Shown here piece after piece: positions 1-9,426 of a stretch of DNA of 34,955 bases. The stretch covers positions 1 to 34,955 of the forward strand of contig NZ_LMEY01000029.1 in the NCBI RefSeq assembly GCF_001426665.1. Reading direction: 5' to 3'. Source of the stretch: Rhizobium sp. Root1334 (GTDB taxonomy: Bacteria; Pseudomonadota; Alphaproteobacteria; Rhizobiales; Rhizobiaceae). The notes under the pieces were generated by a model. The model saw only the letters and a program-made list of their open reading frames with translations, was not told where the DNA came from and did no database searches. Both the position numbers and the translations under genes were made by a program. The first letter of the stretch is position 1. Each line of letters starts with the position of its first letter.

Positions 1-179
1 TTCTTATAACTAACTGATTTATATGAGATATTTCATAAACAACCAAAACAACCCACAAAATCCACCAAAAATACCCGGAATCCAACAGCCAAAATCTTTC
101 CCAAACGGGTAAAATTGCCAATTGCACGGTTGGTGTATGAAAGGCGCATAAAGCACCGTCACGGAACGGTGCGCCGAAG

Positions 180-350
180 ATGCCGGCAGCGGCGGAAAAT
201 TCGACCATTACCGCTGGACGGTTGGCCGCGCCCATTACCGGCCTGCTCGACAATTCCAACCTGCGCGATACACTCTCAGCCAATTCTGCGGCGATGAAAA
301 ATGCTGCCGACGTGGCGACAGCCAACAAGGCGATACTTGATCCGATTTGA
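180..350 (+). CDS. Possible short ORF (56 aa), unknown function
   Basis: An open frame from ATG 180 to TGA 348-350 encodes 56 residues rich in Ala, Asn and Thr and ending in ILDPI. It is preceded by an in-frame stop at 138-140, so it is either a tiny gene or the decayed tail of a larger one. The Shine-Dalgarno is weak (GAAG directly before the ATG). A 7-bp inverted repeat (GCACCGT 153-159 with ACGGTGC 166-172) lies just upstream. Its stop falls 15 nt before the aldehyde dehydrogenase start. I recognise no family. It is listed because its composition looks more protein-like than the AT-rich DNA at 1-120, in which I see nothing else. Confidence 0.25.
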   Translation: MPAAAENSTITAGRLAAPITGLLDNSNLRDTLSANSAAMKNAADVATANKAILDPI

Positions 351-364
351 AGAAGGACGGCGAC

Positions 365-1843
365 ATGCAGGACAGGCTTTACATCGACGGCGCGTGGGTA
401 AGGCCCGAGAAGGGCGGCACTCTGGATGTCATCGATCCCGCCACCGAACAGGTCATTCACAAGGCCCCCGCCGGGACCAGCGGCGATATCGACAAGGCCG
501 TCAAAGCTGCCCGCTACGCATTCGATTCCGGCCCGTGGCCAAAATTCACCGGCACCGAGCGCGCCGCCTACCTGCGCGCCATCGCCGCCAGGATCACCAA
601 AAAGCGCGAGTTCCTGGCGAAACTCGAAGTCGCCGACAATGGCAAGCCATTACCAGAAGCCCTGTGGGATATCGACGACGTCGCCGGCTGTTTTACCTAT
701 TATGCCGGTCTCGCTGAAGAACTGGATCAGCATCCGGAGGAAACGATCCCGCTCAGCGAGCCGCGCTTTTCCTCGCGGGTGGTGCACGAACCGCTCGGCG
801 TCGTCGGCGCCATCACGCCGTGGAATTATCCGCTCTTGATGGCCTCCTGGAAAGTTGCGCCGGCCCTTGCCGCCGGTTGCACAATGGTGCTGAAGCCCTC
901 GGAACTCACACCGCTTACCGCGCTTGAACTCGGCGTGATTGCCGAGGAAGTAGATCTCCCGGCCGGCGTGCTCAACATCGTCACCGGCACGGGCCTTCAG
1001 GCCGGTGAGCCGCTGACTGAGCATCCGCTGGTCGACAAGCTTGCCTTTACCGGCTCGGTCGCCACCGGCCGCAAGGTGATGATGGCCGGTGCGCAGGACA
1101 TCAAGACCGTCAGCCTCGAACTTGGCGGCAAATCGCCCTTTGTCATCTTTGCCGACAGCGATATCGAAAAGGCCGTCGAATGGATCATGTTCGGCATTTT
1201 CTGGAACCAGGGCCAGGTCTGTTCTGCCACCTCGCGCGTACTGGTCGAGGCGGAAATCTATGATGCCGTCGTTTCGCGCCTGTGCGAGGAAGCAGCCAGG
1301 ATCAAGATCGGCAACGGCATGGAGGGTGGAACGCTACTCGGGCCGATTGTCTCCAAGGGCCAATATGACAAGATCGTCTCGGCCATAGACCGCGCCCGTA
1401 TCGATGGCGCCACGGTTGCCTATGGCGGCGCCCGGCCGGCGGGTCTCAACAGCGGTTATTTCCTTGAGCCGACGGTGCTGACCGACATGAGCGAAGACAG
1501 CTATGTCTGGAAGGAGGAGATTTTCGGGCCGGTCGTCTGCGTCAAGCCGTTCAAGGACGAGGACGACGCCATCCGCATGGCCAATGACAGCCGCTTCGGG
1601 CTTGCCGCTGCGGTGATGTCGAAGGATGTCATCCGCGCCGAACGCGTCGCCGAAGCCTTTCACGCCGGTATCGTCTGGGTCAACTGTTCTCAGCCGACCT
1701 TCGTCGAAGCCCCTTGGGGCGGCTACAAACAATCCGGCATCGGCCGCGAGCTCGGCCATTGGGGACTGTCGAACTATCTTGAAACCAAGCAGATCACCCG
1801 TTTCAACAGCGATGAGCCGTGGGGCTGGTACATCAAGGAATGA
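365..1843 (+). CDS. NAD(P)-dependent aldehyde dehydrogenase, betaine-aldehyde-dehydrogenase-like
   Basis: A 492-residue member of the aldehyde dehydrogenase superfamily, which oxidises an aldehyde to its carboxylate with NAD(P)+ in the cytoplasm. The catalytic set is visible: oxyanion Asn154 in PWNYP, general base Glu252 in SLELGGKSP, and nucleophile Cys286 in NQGQVCSATSR. The C-terminal PWGGYKQSGIGRELG segment is also typical. Start ATG 365 was chosen over the in-frame TTG at 347 because AAGGA at 353-357 sits 7 nt upstream and the N terminus MQDRLYIDGAWV aligns with family starts. The overall look resembles BetB/BADH-type enzymes, but substrate cannot be assigned: no choline dehydrogenase or betI is next to it. 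It stands alone, convergent with the BA14K gene. Confidence 0.9.
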   Translation: MQDRLYIDGAWVRPEKGGTLDVIDPATEQVIHKAPAGTSGDIDKAVKAARYAFDSGPWPKFTGTERAAYLRAIAARITKKREFLAKLEVADNGKPLPEALWDIDDVAGCFTYYAGLAEELDQHPEETIPLSEPRFSSRVVHEPLGVVGAITPWNYPLLMASWKVAPALAAGCTMVLKPSELTPLTALELGVIAEEVDLPAGVLNIVTGTGLQAGEPLTEHPLVDKLAFTGSVATGRKVMMAGAQDIKTVSLELGGKSPFVIFADSDIEKAVEWIMFGIFWNQGQVCSATSRVLVEAEIYDAVVSRLCEEAARIKIGNGMEGGTLLGPIVSKGQYDKIVSAIDRARIDGATVAYGGARPAGLNSGYFLEPTVLTDMSEDSYVWKEEIFGPVVCVKPFKDEDDAIRMANDSRFGLAAAVMSKDVIRAERVAEAFHAGIVWVNCSQPTFVEAPWGGYKQSGIGRELGHWGLSNYLETKQITRFNSDEPWGWYIKE

Positions 1844-1883
1844 GGTGCTCGCCGTCCAGATACGGACGCGGGATTTGCAAATC

Positions 1884-1907
1884 GGCAGGGCTATTGCAAG
1901 CCCTGCC
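1884..1907. terminator. Perfect 9-bp hairpin between convergent genes
   Basis: GGCAGGGCT (1884-1892), a 6-nt loop, then AGCCCTGCC (1899-1907). It lies between the convergent aldehyde dehydrogenase and BA14K genes. There is no clear T-run on either side, so it may act as a bidirectional or factor-assisted terminator. Confidence 0.45.
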
Positions 1908-1940
1908 CTTCGCTGAGCTGATTAACCGCTTCAACCTGCA

Positions 1941-2435
1941 CTAGTATGGCGATATGCATTGACGCCGGCTACCGTTATACGGCTGGAACGTATTGTCATA
2001 AGCCCGATACGAGCGATAGCGCGCATAACACCAATCTGCGTGCGAACCGCCGGTCCGATAATAGCGCCGCCCACCGTCATAGTATCTCGGTTGTGCGAGA
2101 ATGCCGCCGATAATCGCCCCGGCAGCCAGACCACCAAACGCTGCGCCGAAGTTGTCGTCATAGTCATGGTAGCGCCGATAATTGCCGTAGTCACGGTAAT
2201 AGCGCCGATTTCCATAGTAGCCACCATTGCGGTAGTGGCGCCGGATGTAGGGGCCGCGATTGCCGCCATAGCGGCCGATACCCCACGAACTACGGTAGGA
2301 TTCGACCTGTTGAACATCCGAAACCTGGATCTTCGGGCGTTCAGCGGATGGGAATGCCTGTGCCGGCACAACGCTTGAAAAGGCGGTGGCCAGCGACAGA
2401 CCAATGATTGCGAACATCTTCATTTGAATCACCAT
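1941..2435 (-). CDS. BA14K family protein, secreted
   Basis: A 164-residue protein with an N-terminal signal peptide (hydrophobic stretch FAIIGLSLATAFSSVV, probable cleavage after AQA near residue 27). A Tyr/Arg/Gly-rich middle follows (repeated RRYY, YGNRRYYRDYG), then a short hydrophobic glycine-rich segment (FGGLAAGAIIGGIL). The C-terminal motif HADWCYARYRSYRAYDNTF...RRQC is the BA14K signature, named for the Brucella 14-kDa immunoreactive lectin-like protein and common in Rhizobiales. It is probably exported to the periplasm or envelope. Start ATG 2435 is supported by GGAAAGG about 5 nt upstream; an internal ATG five codons on is the alternative. The molecular role of the family is poorly defined. 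Confidence 0.85.
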   Translation of the reverse strand: MVIQMKMFAIIGLSLATAFSSVVPAQAFPSAERPKIQVSDVQQVESYRSSWGIGRYGGNRGPYIRRHYRNGGYYGNRRYYRDYGNYRRYHDYDDNFGAAFGGLAAGAIIGGILAQPRYYDGGRRYYRTGGSHADWCYARYRSYRAYDNTFQPYNGSRRQCISPY

Positions 2436-2547
2436 TTTGCCTTTCCAAGAGGAAACGTTTCAAACAGTGCTTTTGTGCCATACCTAGAACAAAAAAATAA
2501 TAGCGCGATGATTACGCCCACACGAGAGGCCTTTTTTCTTCAGCGTT

Positions 2548-2766
2548 TCAATCAAGACGCTTGAATGTCCATTTCACGGTATACTCGCCGCTACGCTTCA
2601 TCTTGGCCTTGGTCCGCACCCGCACCGGGCCACCAAGTGCAATCTCCGCGTCTTCAAATGCCTGGCGCGCCTCCGCCATTGCCCGAAGATAGGCGCTGTT
2701 GTCGCGCTTCGGGCTATCGGCAATCGCCTTGAGAAGGGCAATCGTATCAAGTTTGTCCTTGGCCAT
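2548..2766 (-). CDS. Small conserved-type hypothetical protein (72 aa)
   Basis: A 72-residue charged cytoplasmic protein, with a probable helical N-terminal half (DTIALLKAIADSP, AYLRAMAEARQAFEDAEIAL) and a basic C-terminal half that ends in alternating Lys/Thr/Val suggesting a beta-hairpin (TKAKMKRSGEYTVKWTFKRLD). No signal peptide or membrane segment. AAGGAG lies about 12 nt before ATG 2766, a rather long spacing. It sits between the MFS exporter and the BA14K gene on the same strand, with over 100 bp on each side, so it is probably its own unit. I do not recognise the family. Coding status rests on the ribosome-binding site and sensible composition. Confidence 0.6.
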   Translation of the reverse strand: MAKDKLDTIALLKAIADSPKRDNSAYLRAMAEARQAFEDAEIALGGPVRVRTKAKMKRSGEYTVKWTFKRLD

Positions 2767-2894
2767 GAACTCTTACCACTCCTTCTGCTGCTGGCTGTGC
2801 CGGACGCGCCGGTTCAATACACCCGACAGACCACCTATCTCAAGTCAAGCCCGTGGATCAGGGCAGGATAGCAGATGCCACCCTGCCCGGCCGA

Positions 2895-4091
2895 TTAAAC
2901 CGGCGTTTGCTGGTGGCGAAGTCGTGCCAGCGCAGCCAAGACGACTGTAGCCGTGAGCGAGGAATAGGCCACAAGCGGCCATGCTGTATCGCCTTGCAGC
3001 GCCACGACCGCCAGCGTTCCGGCAATGCCGGTGATCAGGCTCTGGATGCAGAAATAGACGGCAACGGCCGAACCGGCGATATCATCAAAGCCTTTCAGCG
3101 CGCCGTTTGCAGTCACGGAAACCGCAAAAACGATACCGATCGCCATGACCCACATCGGCACGATGAAGGTCAAAAAGGATGCGGAACCGAAAATTTGACC
3201 AATACTCAACAGGAACGCGCCCAACAGCAGCATCCCCATGCCTCTTGCGAGGCTACCGGGATTACCCCATTTCGCCACGAATTGCCCGGCGAAGCGCGAG
3301 GTGATGATCATCGCGCATGCCGCAGTCGCGAAAGCCAGACTGAATGTTAGCTCAGTAAAGCCCGCACCGTCGATCAGCACTCGAGGGGCGATGGAGAAGA
3401 ACACGAAGAACGTGCCCATCGCCGCGCTAAACCCGAGCGTATAGGTCCAGAACGCAAAACTCTTGAAAATCGGCCCGATCGAGCGGCGCGAGGGTGCCGA
3501 AGAGGCCGGCCGCGTTTCGTGCCAGCGAAAGACCGCATGGACGAGTGCCAAGAGGGCGCCTGCACCAAGCGCAGCGAAGATCGCCCGCCATCCCAATCCA
3601 TCGGCGATCACGGCGCCTGCGATCGGGCCAAGAGCCGGCACGAAGGACAGCATGGCGCTGAAAAGACCGTAGATGACGGCGCTTTCCGGGCGGTCGGCAT
3701 AGACATCGCGAACAGTCGCAAACGTGGCCACAAGAGCTGCCGACGCACCGGCAGCCTGAAGGAACCGGAAGAGGACGAACACGCCTGCCGTCGACGATGC
3801 TGCCAGGCAGAGCGACGCGGCAGCAAACAGCAGCGCGCCGCCGATCAGCACCGGGCGCCGGCCGATGCGATCGGAGACCGGCCCGAACAGGATCTGCCCG
3901 ACGCCGAGCATGACCATGTAAAGGCTGAGAGTCAGCTGAATGACCGCCGGGCTGGTGTTGAGGATGCCGGGCATTGCAGGAACGACTGGGAGATAGATAT
4001 CCATCGCCAGAGAGGCGAGAATATCGAAAGGGGCCATCAGCAGCAGCGTTGCTGGCAGGGAATAGGCCCAGATACGGGGTTTTGTAGACAT
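2895..4091 (-). CDS. MFS multidrug transporter, FloR/CmlA-like phenicol exporter (Bcr/CflA group)
   Basis: A 398-residue, roughly 12-TM drug:H+ antiporter. From the first residues (STKPRIWAYSLPATLLLMAPFDILASL) it matches, as I recall it, the FloR/CmlA family of chloramphenicol/florfenicol exporters: AMDIYLPVVPAMPGILN, the motif-A loop GPVSDRIGRRP, VRDVYADRPESAVIYGLF and VPALGPIAGA. FloR is about 404 aa, so length agrees. ATG 4091 was preferred to an in-frame ATG at 4181 because FloR/CmlA proteins begin at this point; the upstream stretch would add 30 non-family residues. No strong Shine-Dalgarno is seen before 4091 (GAGCGGA only). It is probably a native chromosomal homologue, since base composition matches neighbours and no mobile element is adjacent. 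Whether it exports phenicols is inferred. Confidence 0.85.
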   Translation of the reverse strand: MSTKPRIWAYSLPATLLLMAPFDILASLAMDIYLPVVPAMPGILNTSPAVIQLTLSLYMVMLGVGQILFGPVSDRIGRRPVLIGGALLFAAASLCLAASSTAGVFVLFRFLQAAGASAALVATFATVRDVYADRPESAVIYGLFSAMLSFVPALGPIAGAVIADGLGWRAIFAALGAGALLALVHAVFRWHETRPASSAPSRRSIGPIFKSFAFWTYTLGFSAAMGTFFVFFSIAPRVLIDGAGFTELTFSLAFATAACAMIITSRFAGQFVAKWGNPGSLARGMGMLLLGAFLLSIGQIFGSASFLTFIVPMWVMAIGIVFAVSVTANGALKGFDDIAGSAVAVYFCIQSLITGIAGTLAVVALQGDTAWPLVAYSSLTATVVLAALARLRHQQTPV

Positions 4092-4168
4092 GGGAAAACA
4101 TCCGCTCAAATGAGGTACATTTGGCGGCGTCTGCCTGTCAGCTTCAGCTGGAATTGGTTCGACAGACC

Positions 4169-4198
4169 GCCGCAACAACATGAAAAAGTTGTTGCGGC
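4169..4198 (-). promoter_or_regulatory. Perfect 11-bp inverted repeat in the exporter leader
   Basis: GCCGCAACAAC (4169-4179), an 8-nt loop, GTTGTTGCGGC (4188-4198). In the exporter transcript the hairpin lies about 80 nt before the start codon. A second weaker stem (CTGTC 4135-4139 with GACAG 4161-4165) follows. It could be a leader/attenuator element for the exporter or a T-less terminator for metH, whose stop is 114 nt away. Confidence 0.45.
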
Positions 4199-4311
4199 TT
4201 ACTTATCTGCGGATTTTGCGGTCCCCATGCCGATGCTCCAAGATCCGGAATTCGAAGAACGCTCCTATATCAAAACAGGAGCGGCCAAACAATGTCCCGG
4301 AAAAGCGACAT

Positions 4312-7300
4312 CTATTCCGCCGCCTCAACCCTCGGCGCAGGGACATAGTTCAGGATCGGCCCGAGCCAGCGTTCGACTTCGCTAATCGGCATGTCCTTGC
4401 GGTCGGCATAGTCTTCGACCTGATCGCGCTCGACCTTGGCGACGCCGAAATAGTAGGATTCCGGGTGAGCGATGTAGATGCCGGAGACGGAGGAGCCGGG
4501 CCACATGGCAAAGCTTTCGGTCAGCGTCACACCGATTTCCTCTTCAGCCTTCAGCAGATCGAACAGTGTTGCCTTTTCCGTGTGATCCGGTTGCGCCGGA
4601 TAGCCGGGCGCCGGGCGGATACCCGCATAGGGTTCGGCGGCGAGTTCACTGGGATCGAAGGCCTCATCGGCCGCATAGCCCCAGAGCTCCTTGCGCACAT
4701 ATTCGTGCATGCGCTCCGCAAAAGCTTCGGCAAACCGGTCGGCCAACGCTTTCACCATGATCGACGAATAGTCGTCATTCGCCCGTTCGAAGCGTTCGGC
4801 GATTGCCACTTCCTCGATACCGGCCGTGACGACGAAGCCGCCGAGATAGTCCTGCCTGCCGCTATCGACCGGAGCAACGAAATCCGACAGCGCCACGTTC
4901 GGGCGGCCGTCGCGCTTGGTCATCTGCTGGCGCAGGGTATAGAAAGTCGCGCGTTCCTTCGCCCGGCTTTCGTCGGTGAACAAGCGGATATCGTCACCGA
5001 CCACGCCGGCCGGCCAGAAGCCGACGACCGCTTTTGGGGCGAACCATTTTTCCGCAATAACCTTGGCCAGCATCGCCTGCGCATCGGCAAACAGTGCACG
5101 GGCAGCTTCGCCCTGACGTTCGTCGTCGAGGATCTTTGGATAGACGCCCTTCAACTCCCAGGTCTGGAAGAACGGGGTCCAGTCGATATAATCGGCCAGT
5201 TCAGCGAGATCCCAGCTCTGGAAGACCCGGGTGCCGAGGAACGATGGCGTCTTCGGCTGATAGGCATCCCAATCGACTTTCTGGGCATTGGCGCGGGCTT
5301 TGGCCAGCGGCAGGCGCTGCTTTTCCAGTTCGTTGCGGGCATGCGCATCCGCGACCTTTTTGTACTCAGCCTTGACGGTATCGATGTAACCGCCCTTCAT
5401 TTCTGGCGACAGCAGGCTGGAAACCACGCCGACGGCGCGGCTGGCGTCGGTGACATAGATCGCCTGACCCTGATTGTAGCGCGGATGGATTTTCACCGCA
5501 GTATGAACACGGCTGGTGGTCGCGCCGCCGATCAACAGCGGGATGTCAAATCCCTCGCGCTCCATTTCGGCCGCCACATGCGCCATCTCATCGAGCGACG
5601 GCGTGATCAGACCGGAAAGGCCGATGATATCGACGTTCTTTTCGCGGGCGATCTCGAGGATTTTTGCCGCGGGCACCATGACGCCGAGGTCGATGATTTC
5701 ATAGTCGTTGCAGGCGAGCACGACGCCGACGATATTCTTGCCGATATCGTGCACATCGCCCTTCACCGTCGCCATCAGCACCTTGCCGGCGCTCTTGCGC
5801 TCGCCCAAGCCGCCACCGGCCAGCCGTTCGGCCTCCATGTAGGGCAGCAGGACGGCAACAGCCTGTTTCATGACACGGGCAGACTTCACCACCTGCGGCA
5901 GGAACATTTTTCCTGCGCCGAACAGATCCCCAACGACATTCATGCCGGCCATCAGCGGGCCTTCGATGACATGCAGCGGCCGCTCGGCATTCTCCCGGGC
6001 TTCTTCCGTGTCGGCCTCGATGAATTCGGTGATGCCATTGACCAGCGCGTGCTCCAGCCGCTTTTCAACAGCCCATTCGCGCCATTTCAGGTCCCGCTCC
6101 TTGGCTTCCTTGCCTGCCGTACCCTTGAAACGTTCGGCAAGCTCCAGCATGCGCTCGGTCGAATCAGCGCGGCGGTTGAGGACGACGTCCTCGCAGGCTT
6201 CCTTCAATTCGGGCTCGATCTGGTCGTAAACCGCCAGCTGACCGGCATTGACGATACCCATGTCCATTCCCGCCTGAATGGCGTGGTAGAGAAACACGGC
6301 ATGCATCGCCTCGCGCACCGGCTCGTTGCCGCGGAAGGAGAAGGACAGGTTGGAGACGCCACCTGAAATATGCACATGCGGCAGGGTATCGATGATCTCG
6401 CGCGTCGCCTCGATGAAATCAACGCCGTAATTGTTGTGCTCCTCGATACCGGTCGCGACCGCAAAGACGTTCGGGTCGAAAATAATGTCTTCCGGCGCAA
6501 AACCTGCCTGCTCGGTCAGCAGCTTGTAGGCGCGGGTGCAAATCTCGACCTTGCGGGCCCGTGTATCCGCCTGCCCCTGTTCGTCGAAAGCCATGACCAC
6601 GACGGCGGCGCCATAGGCGCGGCAAAGCCGGGCGTGATGCAGAAAGGCATCTTCGCCTTCCTTCATCGAGATGGAGTTGACCAGGGGCTTGCCCTGCACG
6701 CATTTCAGGCCGGCCTCGATGATCTCCCATTTTGACGAGTCGATCATCACCGGAACGCGGGCAATATCCGGCTCGGCGGCGATCAGATTGAGAAACTCGA
6801 CCATCGCCTCCTTCGAATCGATCAGGCCCTCGTCCATGTTGATGTCGATGATCTGGGCACCATTGGCCACCTGATCGCGGGCGACATCAAGCGCCTCGGC
6901 ATAGTTTCCGGCGGTGATCAACTTGCGGAACTTGGCCGAGCCGGTGACGTTGGTGCGTTCGCCGACATTGACGAAAGGAATGTCCTTGGTCAGTGTGAAC
7001 GGCTCCAGACCGGAGAGTTTCATCAGTCGCGGCACGTCGGGGATTTCACGGGGCGCATGTTTTGCGACGGCCTGTGCGATCGCCCGGATATGGGCCGGCG
7101 TCGAACCACAGCAGCCTCCGACGATATTGACCAGGCCTTCGCGGGCAAAGCCTTCGATCTGGGCCGCCATTTCATCCGGCGTTTCATCATACTGGCCAAA
7201 TTCGTTGGGCAGGCCGGCATTCGGATAGGCGCAGACGAAGGTATCGGCGACGCTGGAAATCTCGGCCAAATGGGCGCGCATGGCATTGGCCCCGAGCGCG

Positions 7301-8085
7301 CAGTTTAGACCGATGGTGAAGGGATCGGCATGGCGCACCGAGTGCCAGAAGGCTGTTGGTGTCTGGCCCGACAGTGTGCGGCCGGAAAGATCGGTGATCG
7401 TGCCGGAAATCATCACCGGCAGGCGGATACCTCTCTCGAGGAAGACTTCTTCCGTCGCGAAGATCGCCGCCTTGGCATTCAGCGTATCGAAGATGGTTTC
7501 GATCAGAACGATATCCGTGCCGCCATCGATTAGACCGCGCAGCTGCTCGGCATAGGCGATGCGCAGGTCATCGAACGAAACAGCGCGGTACCCTGGGTTA
7601 TTCACATCAGGGGAGATCGACGCCGTCCGGTTAGTCGGCCCCAAGGCGCCAGCGACGAAACGGCGCTTTCCATCAACCTGTTGCGCGCGCAAACCGGCGC
7701 GCCGGGCAAGACGCGCTCCATCGCGGTTGAGCTCATAGACCATCGCTTCCATGCCGTAATCGGCCTGAGCAATCGAGGTGGAAGAGAACGTGTTGGTCTC
7801 AAGGATATCAGCGCCGGCAATGGCGTAGTTGTAGTGAATTTCCTCGATCGCGCCCGGCTGTGTCAGCGTCAAAAGGTCGTTATTGCCCTGCAGATGACAC
7901 TCGCAGCTAACAAAGCGATCACCGCGAAAATGATCTTCGCCAAGGCCAAGCTGCTGGATTTCCGTGCCCATTGCGCCATCCATGATCAGGATGCGTTCAC
8001 GTGCCGCCGCTTTCAGCGCGGCCATGACCTCGGATCCATCCGGTTGGGGTGAAACGGCGCCGAAAAGGGCATCGATGGCGGACAT
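4312..8085 (-). CDS. metH: Cobalamin-dependent methionine synthase
   Basis: A 1257-residue enzyme that transfers the methyl group of 5-methyl-tetrahydrofolate via cob(I)alamin to homocysteine, forming methionine in the cytosol. All modules are present in order: a homocysteine-binding domain with zinc cysteines Cys262 (LNCALGA) and Cys325/Cys326 (GGCCGST); a pterin-binding domain (from about 370; [14 protein letters not shown]); the helical cap; the B12 domain with the cobalt-ligand His779 in [11 protein letters not shown]; and the C-terminal AdoMet activation domain ([12 protein letters not shown]). Length is close to the E. coli enzyme (1227). ATG 8085 has GGGAG about 7 nt upstream. It appears monocistronic, with a perfect palindrome at 8134-8153 as probable operator. 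No frameshift or missing domain is seen. Confidence 0.98.
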   Translation of the reverse strand: MSAIDALFGAVSPQPDGSEVMAALKAAARERILIMDGAMGTEIQQLGLGEDHFRGDRFVSCECHLQGNNDLLTLTQPGAIEEIHYNYAIAGADILETNTFSSTSIAQADYGMEAMVYELNRDGARLARRAGLRAQQVDGKRRFVAGALGPTNRTASISPDVNNPGYRAVSFDDLRIAYAEQLRGLIDGGTDIVLIETIFDTLNAKAAIFATEEVFLERGIRLPVMISGTITDLSGRTLSGQTPTAFWHSVRHADPFTIGLNCALGANAMRAHLAEISSVADTFVCAYPNAGLPNEFGQYDETPDEMAAQIEGFAREGLVNIVGGCCGSTPAHIRAIAQAVAKHAPREIPDVPRLMKLSGLEPFTLTKDIPFVNVGERTNVTGSAKFRKLITAGNYAEALDVARDQVANGAQIIDINMDEGLIDSKEAMVEFLNLIAAEPDIARVPVMIDSSKWEIIEAGLKCVQGKPLVNSISMKEGEDAFLHHARLCRAYGAAVVVMAFDEQGQADTRARKVEICTRAYKLLTEQAGFAPEDIIFDPNVFAVATGIEEHNNYGVDFIEATREIIDTLPHVHISGGVSNLSFSFRGNEPVREAMHAVFLYHAIQAGMDMGIVNAGQLAVYDQIEPELKEACEDVVLNRRADSTERMLELAERFKGTAGKEAKERDLKWREWAVEKRLEHALVNGITEFIEADTEEARENAERPLHVIEGPLMAGMNVVGDLFGAGKMFLPQVVKSARVMKQAVAVLLPYMEAERLAGGGLGERKSAGKVLMATVKGDVHDIGKNIVGVVLACNDYEIIDLGVMVPAAKILEIAREKNVDIIGLSGLITPSLDEMAHVAAEMEREGFDIPLLIGGATTSRVHTAVKIHPRYNQGQAIYVTDASRAVGVVSSLLSPEMKGGYIDTVKAEYKKVADAHARNELEKQRLPLAKARANAQKVDWDAYQPKTPSFLGTRVFQSWDLAELADYIDWTPFFQTWELKGVYPKILDDERQGEAARALFADAQAMLAKVIAEKWFAPKAVVGFWPAGVVGDDIRLFTDESRAKERATFYTLRQQMTKRDGRPNVALSDFVAPVDSGRQDYLGGFVVTAGIEEVAIAERFERANDDYSSIMVKALADRFAEAFAERMHEYVRKELWGYAADEAFDPSELAAEPYAGIRPAPGYPAQPDHTEKATLFDLLKAEEEIGVTLTESFAMWPGSSVSGIYIAHPESYYFGVAKVERDQVEDYADRKDMPISEVERWLGPILNYVPAPRVEAAE

Positions 8086-8133
8086 GGGAAATCTCCCGTT
8101 CTGAAAACGACATTAAACTGAAAATCAGAGATC

Positions 8134-8153
8134 ACATAAAGATATCTTTATGT
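8134..8153 (-). promoter_or_regulatory. Perfect 20-bp palindromic operator upstream of metH
   Basis: ACATAAAGATATCTTTATGT is a perfect 20-bp palindrome centred 58-59 bp upstream of the metH start. Such AT-rich palindromes with a GATATC centre suit ArsR-family repressors. SahR-type regulators of the methionine/SAH cycle control metH in Proteobacteria. The regulator identity is inference; the palindrome itself is seen. Confidence 0.7.
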
Positions 8154-8184
8154 CAATATATCAGTTGGAAATTTGATTGCCCCG

Positions 8185-8220
8185 AAATTGAAACGGCCCG
8201 CCTCTGCTTGAGACGGGCCG
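8185..8220 (-). terminator. Intrinsic terminator of the kinase/UPF0303/AGE operon
   Basis: On the minus strand CGGCCCG ... CGGGCCG forms a 7-bp G+C-rich stem (8194-8200 with 8214-8220), extended by an inner TCT/AGA stem after a 2-nt bulge. The tract TTTCAATTTC follows. It lies about 28 nt past the AGE stop codon and upstream of the metH promoter. Confidence 0.65.
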
Positions 8221-8248
8221 CTTGAAAAAATCGTGCAGATATCTTGGC

Positions 8249-9412
8249 TTAGAGTCGTTTCAGGCAATCGTCCAGTTCATAGACCGCGCACAGAATGTGA
8301 TAGAAGCTGCTGGCCGGCGCAGGTTCGTCGACAAAGCTGCCGTCGGCCTTCTGCTTGTCACGCCAAAGCCCCTCGACCGGCGTATCGAGAAAGCCTTGCA
8401 ACGCTGTAGCGGCGCGAACGGCAGACCGCAGATACCGCTCACGCTCCTCGCCCTGTGTCAGCGCCGCAAAACGAACAGCGGCCTTCAGCCACTCCGTTTG
8501 CGGCCAAAGCCGCGCAATCGGATCGGCGACGGAGAAATCGTCCAGCAGCGTCATGACAGCGACGTCGCGTGGCTGGGCAATGCCATATTGTTCGCCAATT
8601 TCGAACAACCGCCGCGCCTTCACCAGTGCATCGGCATTGCCGCGCCGCTCGGCCCAACGCAGCAAGAGCCAGGCCCATTCGAACTGGTGGCCGGGCTCGA
8701 CGATACGGCCCTTGTCACCAGGCATTGGCGCCCAGTCCTGATCGAAGAATTCACGCAGCGCGCCGGTTTCCCGGTCGATGAAATGCTCCATGCAGAGAAA
8801 GGCGATTTCATCTGCCAGATTGGTCCAGGCCACGGTGTCGAAGCCCTCCACCGTCTCGCTGGCAAGGCATGCCTCGAACAGGTGCATATGCGGGTTGGAG
8901 CAAAGCGGCAGGCGTGATGGATTGTCTTCTTCAAACCCTGCCGACGGATGCTTGCAATGCGCTTCCAACCTGCCGTGCAGCGCATTGCTACGGTCGATCA
9001 TCTCCGCCTTGCGATCAGGAAAGACCTGCGCCAGATAGGCGAAGGACAGAAGCGCAAAAGCCTGATTGTAGAGATCGAATGACGCGTCGATCAGAGTGCC
9101 ATCGGCGTCGGCAAGAGCGCCATAAAAACCGCTTGGCTGCAGATAGACCCTATCGAAATAGGCGATGCCATCGCTGGCCACCGTCTGCCAATCGCCGGAC
9201 CAACCACGTCGCCCGGCTTCCGCGAAGCAATAGACCTGACGAGGCTGGACGCGCGAACGGCGATTGGCCCGCGTCGGCTGCCCGGACATGTCGATCGTCT
9301 CGACAAAGCCGCCGCCGACACCATCAAAACCCTTGTCCCGCCAGAGCGGCAAGGCTTTTTCGGAAAGCCACGCGTTCAGTTTTGCGGAAAAACCGGCAAT
9401 ATCCATTGTCAT
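8249..9412 (-). CDS. AGE-family sugar isomerase/epimerase (mannose isomerase-like)
   Basis: A 387-residue (alpha/alpha)6-barrel enzyme of the N-acylglucosamine 2-epimerase family. Signatures include RVQPRQVYCFAEAG (from about residue 54), PHMHLFEACL (174-183), EPGHQFEWAWLL with probable catalytic His242, and a C-terminal SSFYHI with the second catalytic His near 372. Family members interconvert mannose/fructose, or epimerise N-acyl-glucosamine or cellobiose at C2. With a Mak-type kinase in the same operon, mannose-to-fructose isomerisation is the best guess. ATG 9412 was chosen; ATG 9406 and TTG 9424 are in-frame alternatives. The 14-nt gap to the upstream UPF0303 gene indicates co-transcription. 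Confidence 0.85.
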   Translation of the reverse strand: MTMDIAGFSAKLNAWLSEKALPLWRDKGFDGVGGGFVETIDMSGQPTRANRRSRVQPRQVYCFAEAGRRGWSGDWQTVASDGIAYFDRVYLQPSGFYGALADADGTLIDASFDLYNQAFALLSFAYLAQVFPDRKAEMIDRSNALHGRLEAHCKHPSAGFEEDNPSRLPLCSNPHMHLFEACLASETVEGFDTVAWTNLADEIAFLCMEHFIDRETGALREFFDQDWAPMPGDKGRIVEPGHQFEWAWLLLRWAERRGNADALVKARRLFEIGEQYGIAQPRDVAVMTLLDDFSVADPIARLWPQTEWLKAAVRFAALTQGEERERYLRSAVRAATALQGFLDTPVEGLWRDKQKADGSFVDEPAPASSFYHILCAVYELDDCLKRL

Positions 9413-9426
9413 CAATCCGTTCAATC

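Noticed and set aside
4091..4181. In-frame N-terminal extension of the exporter to 4181
   Set aside because: The added 30 residues do not match FloR/CmlA starts and its ATG lies in a hairpin; kept only as possible leader sequence.
4180..6366. Long plus-strand frame of 728 codons opposite metH
   Set aside because: Antisense to intact metH, no family resemblance, and composition typical of a mirror frame.
8086..8250. Cobalamin, SAM or SAH riboswitch before metH
   Set aside because: No conserved B12-box-like or SAM-II/SAH-like core could be read; only the palindrome and a terminator for the preceding operon are visible.
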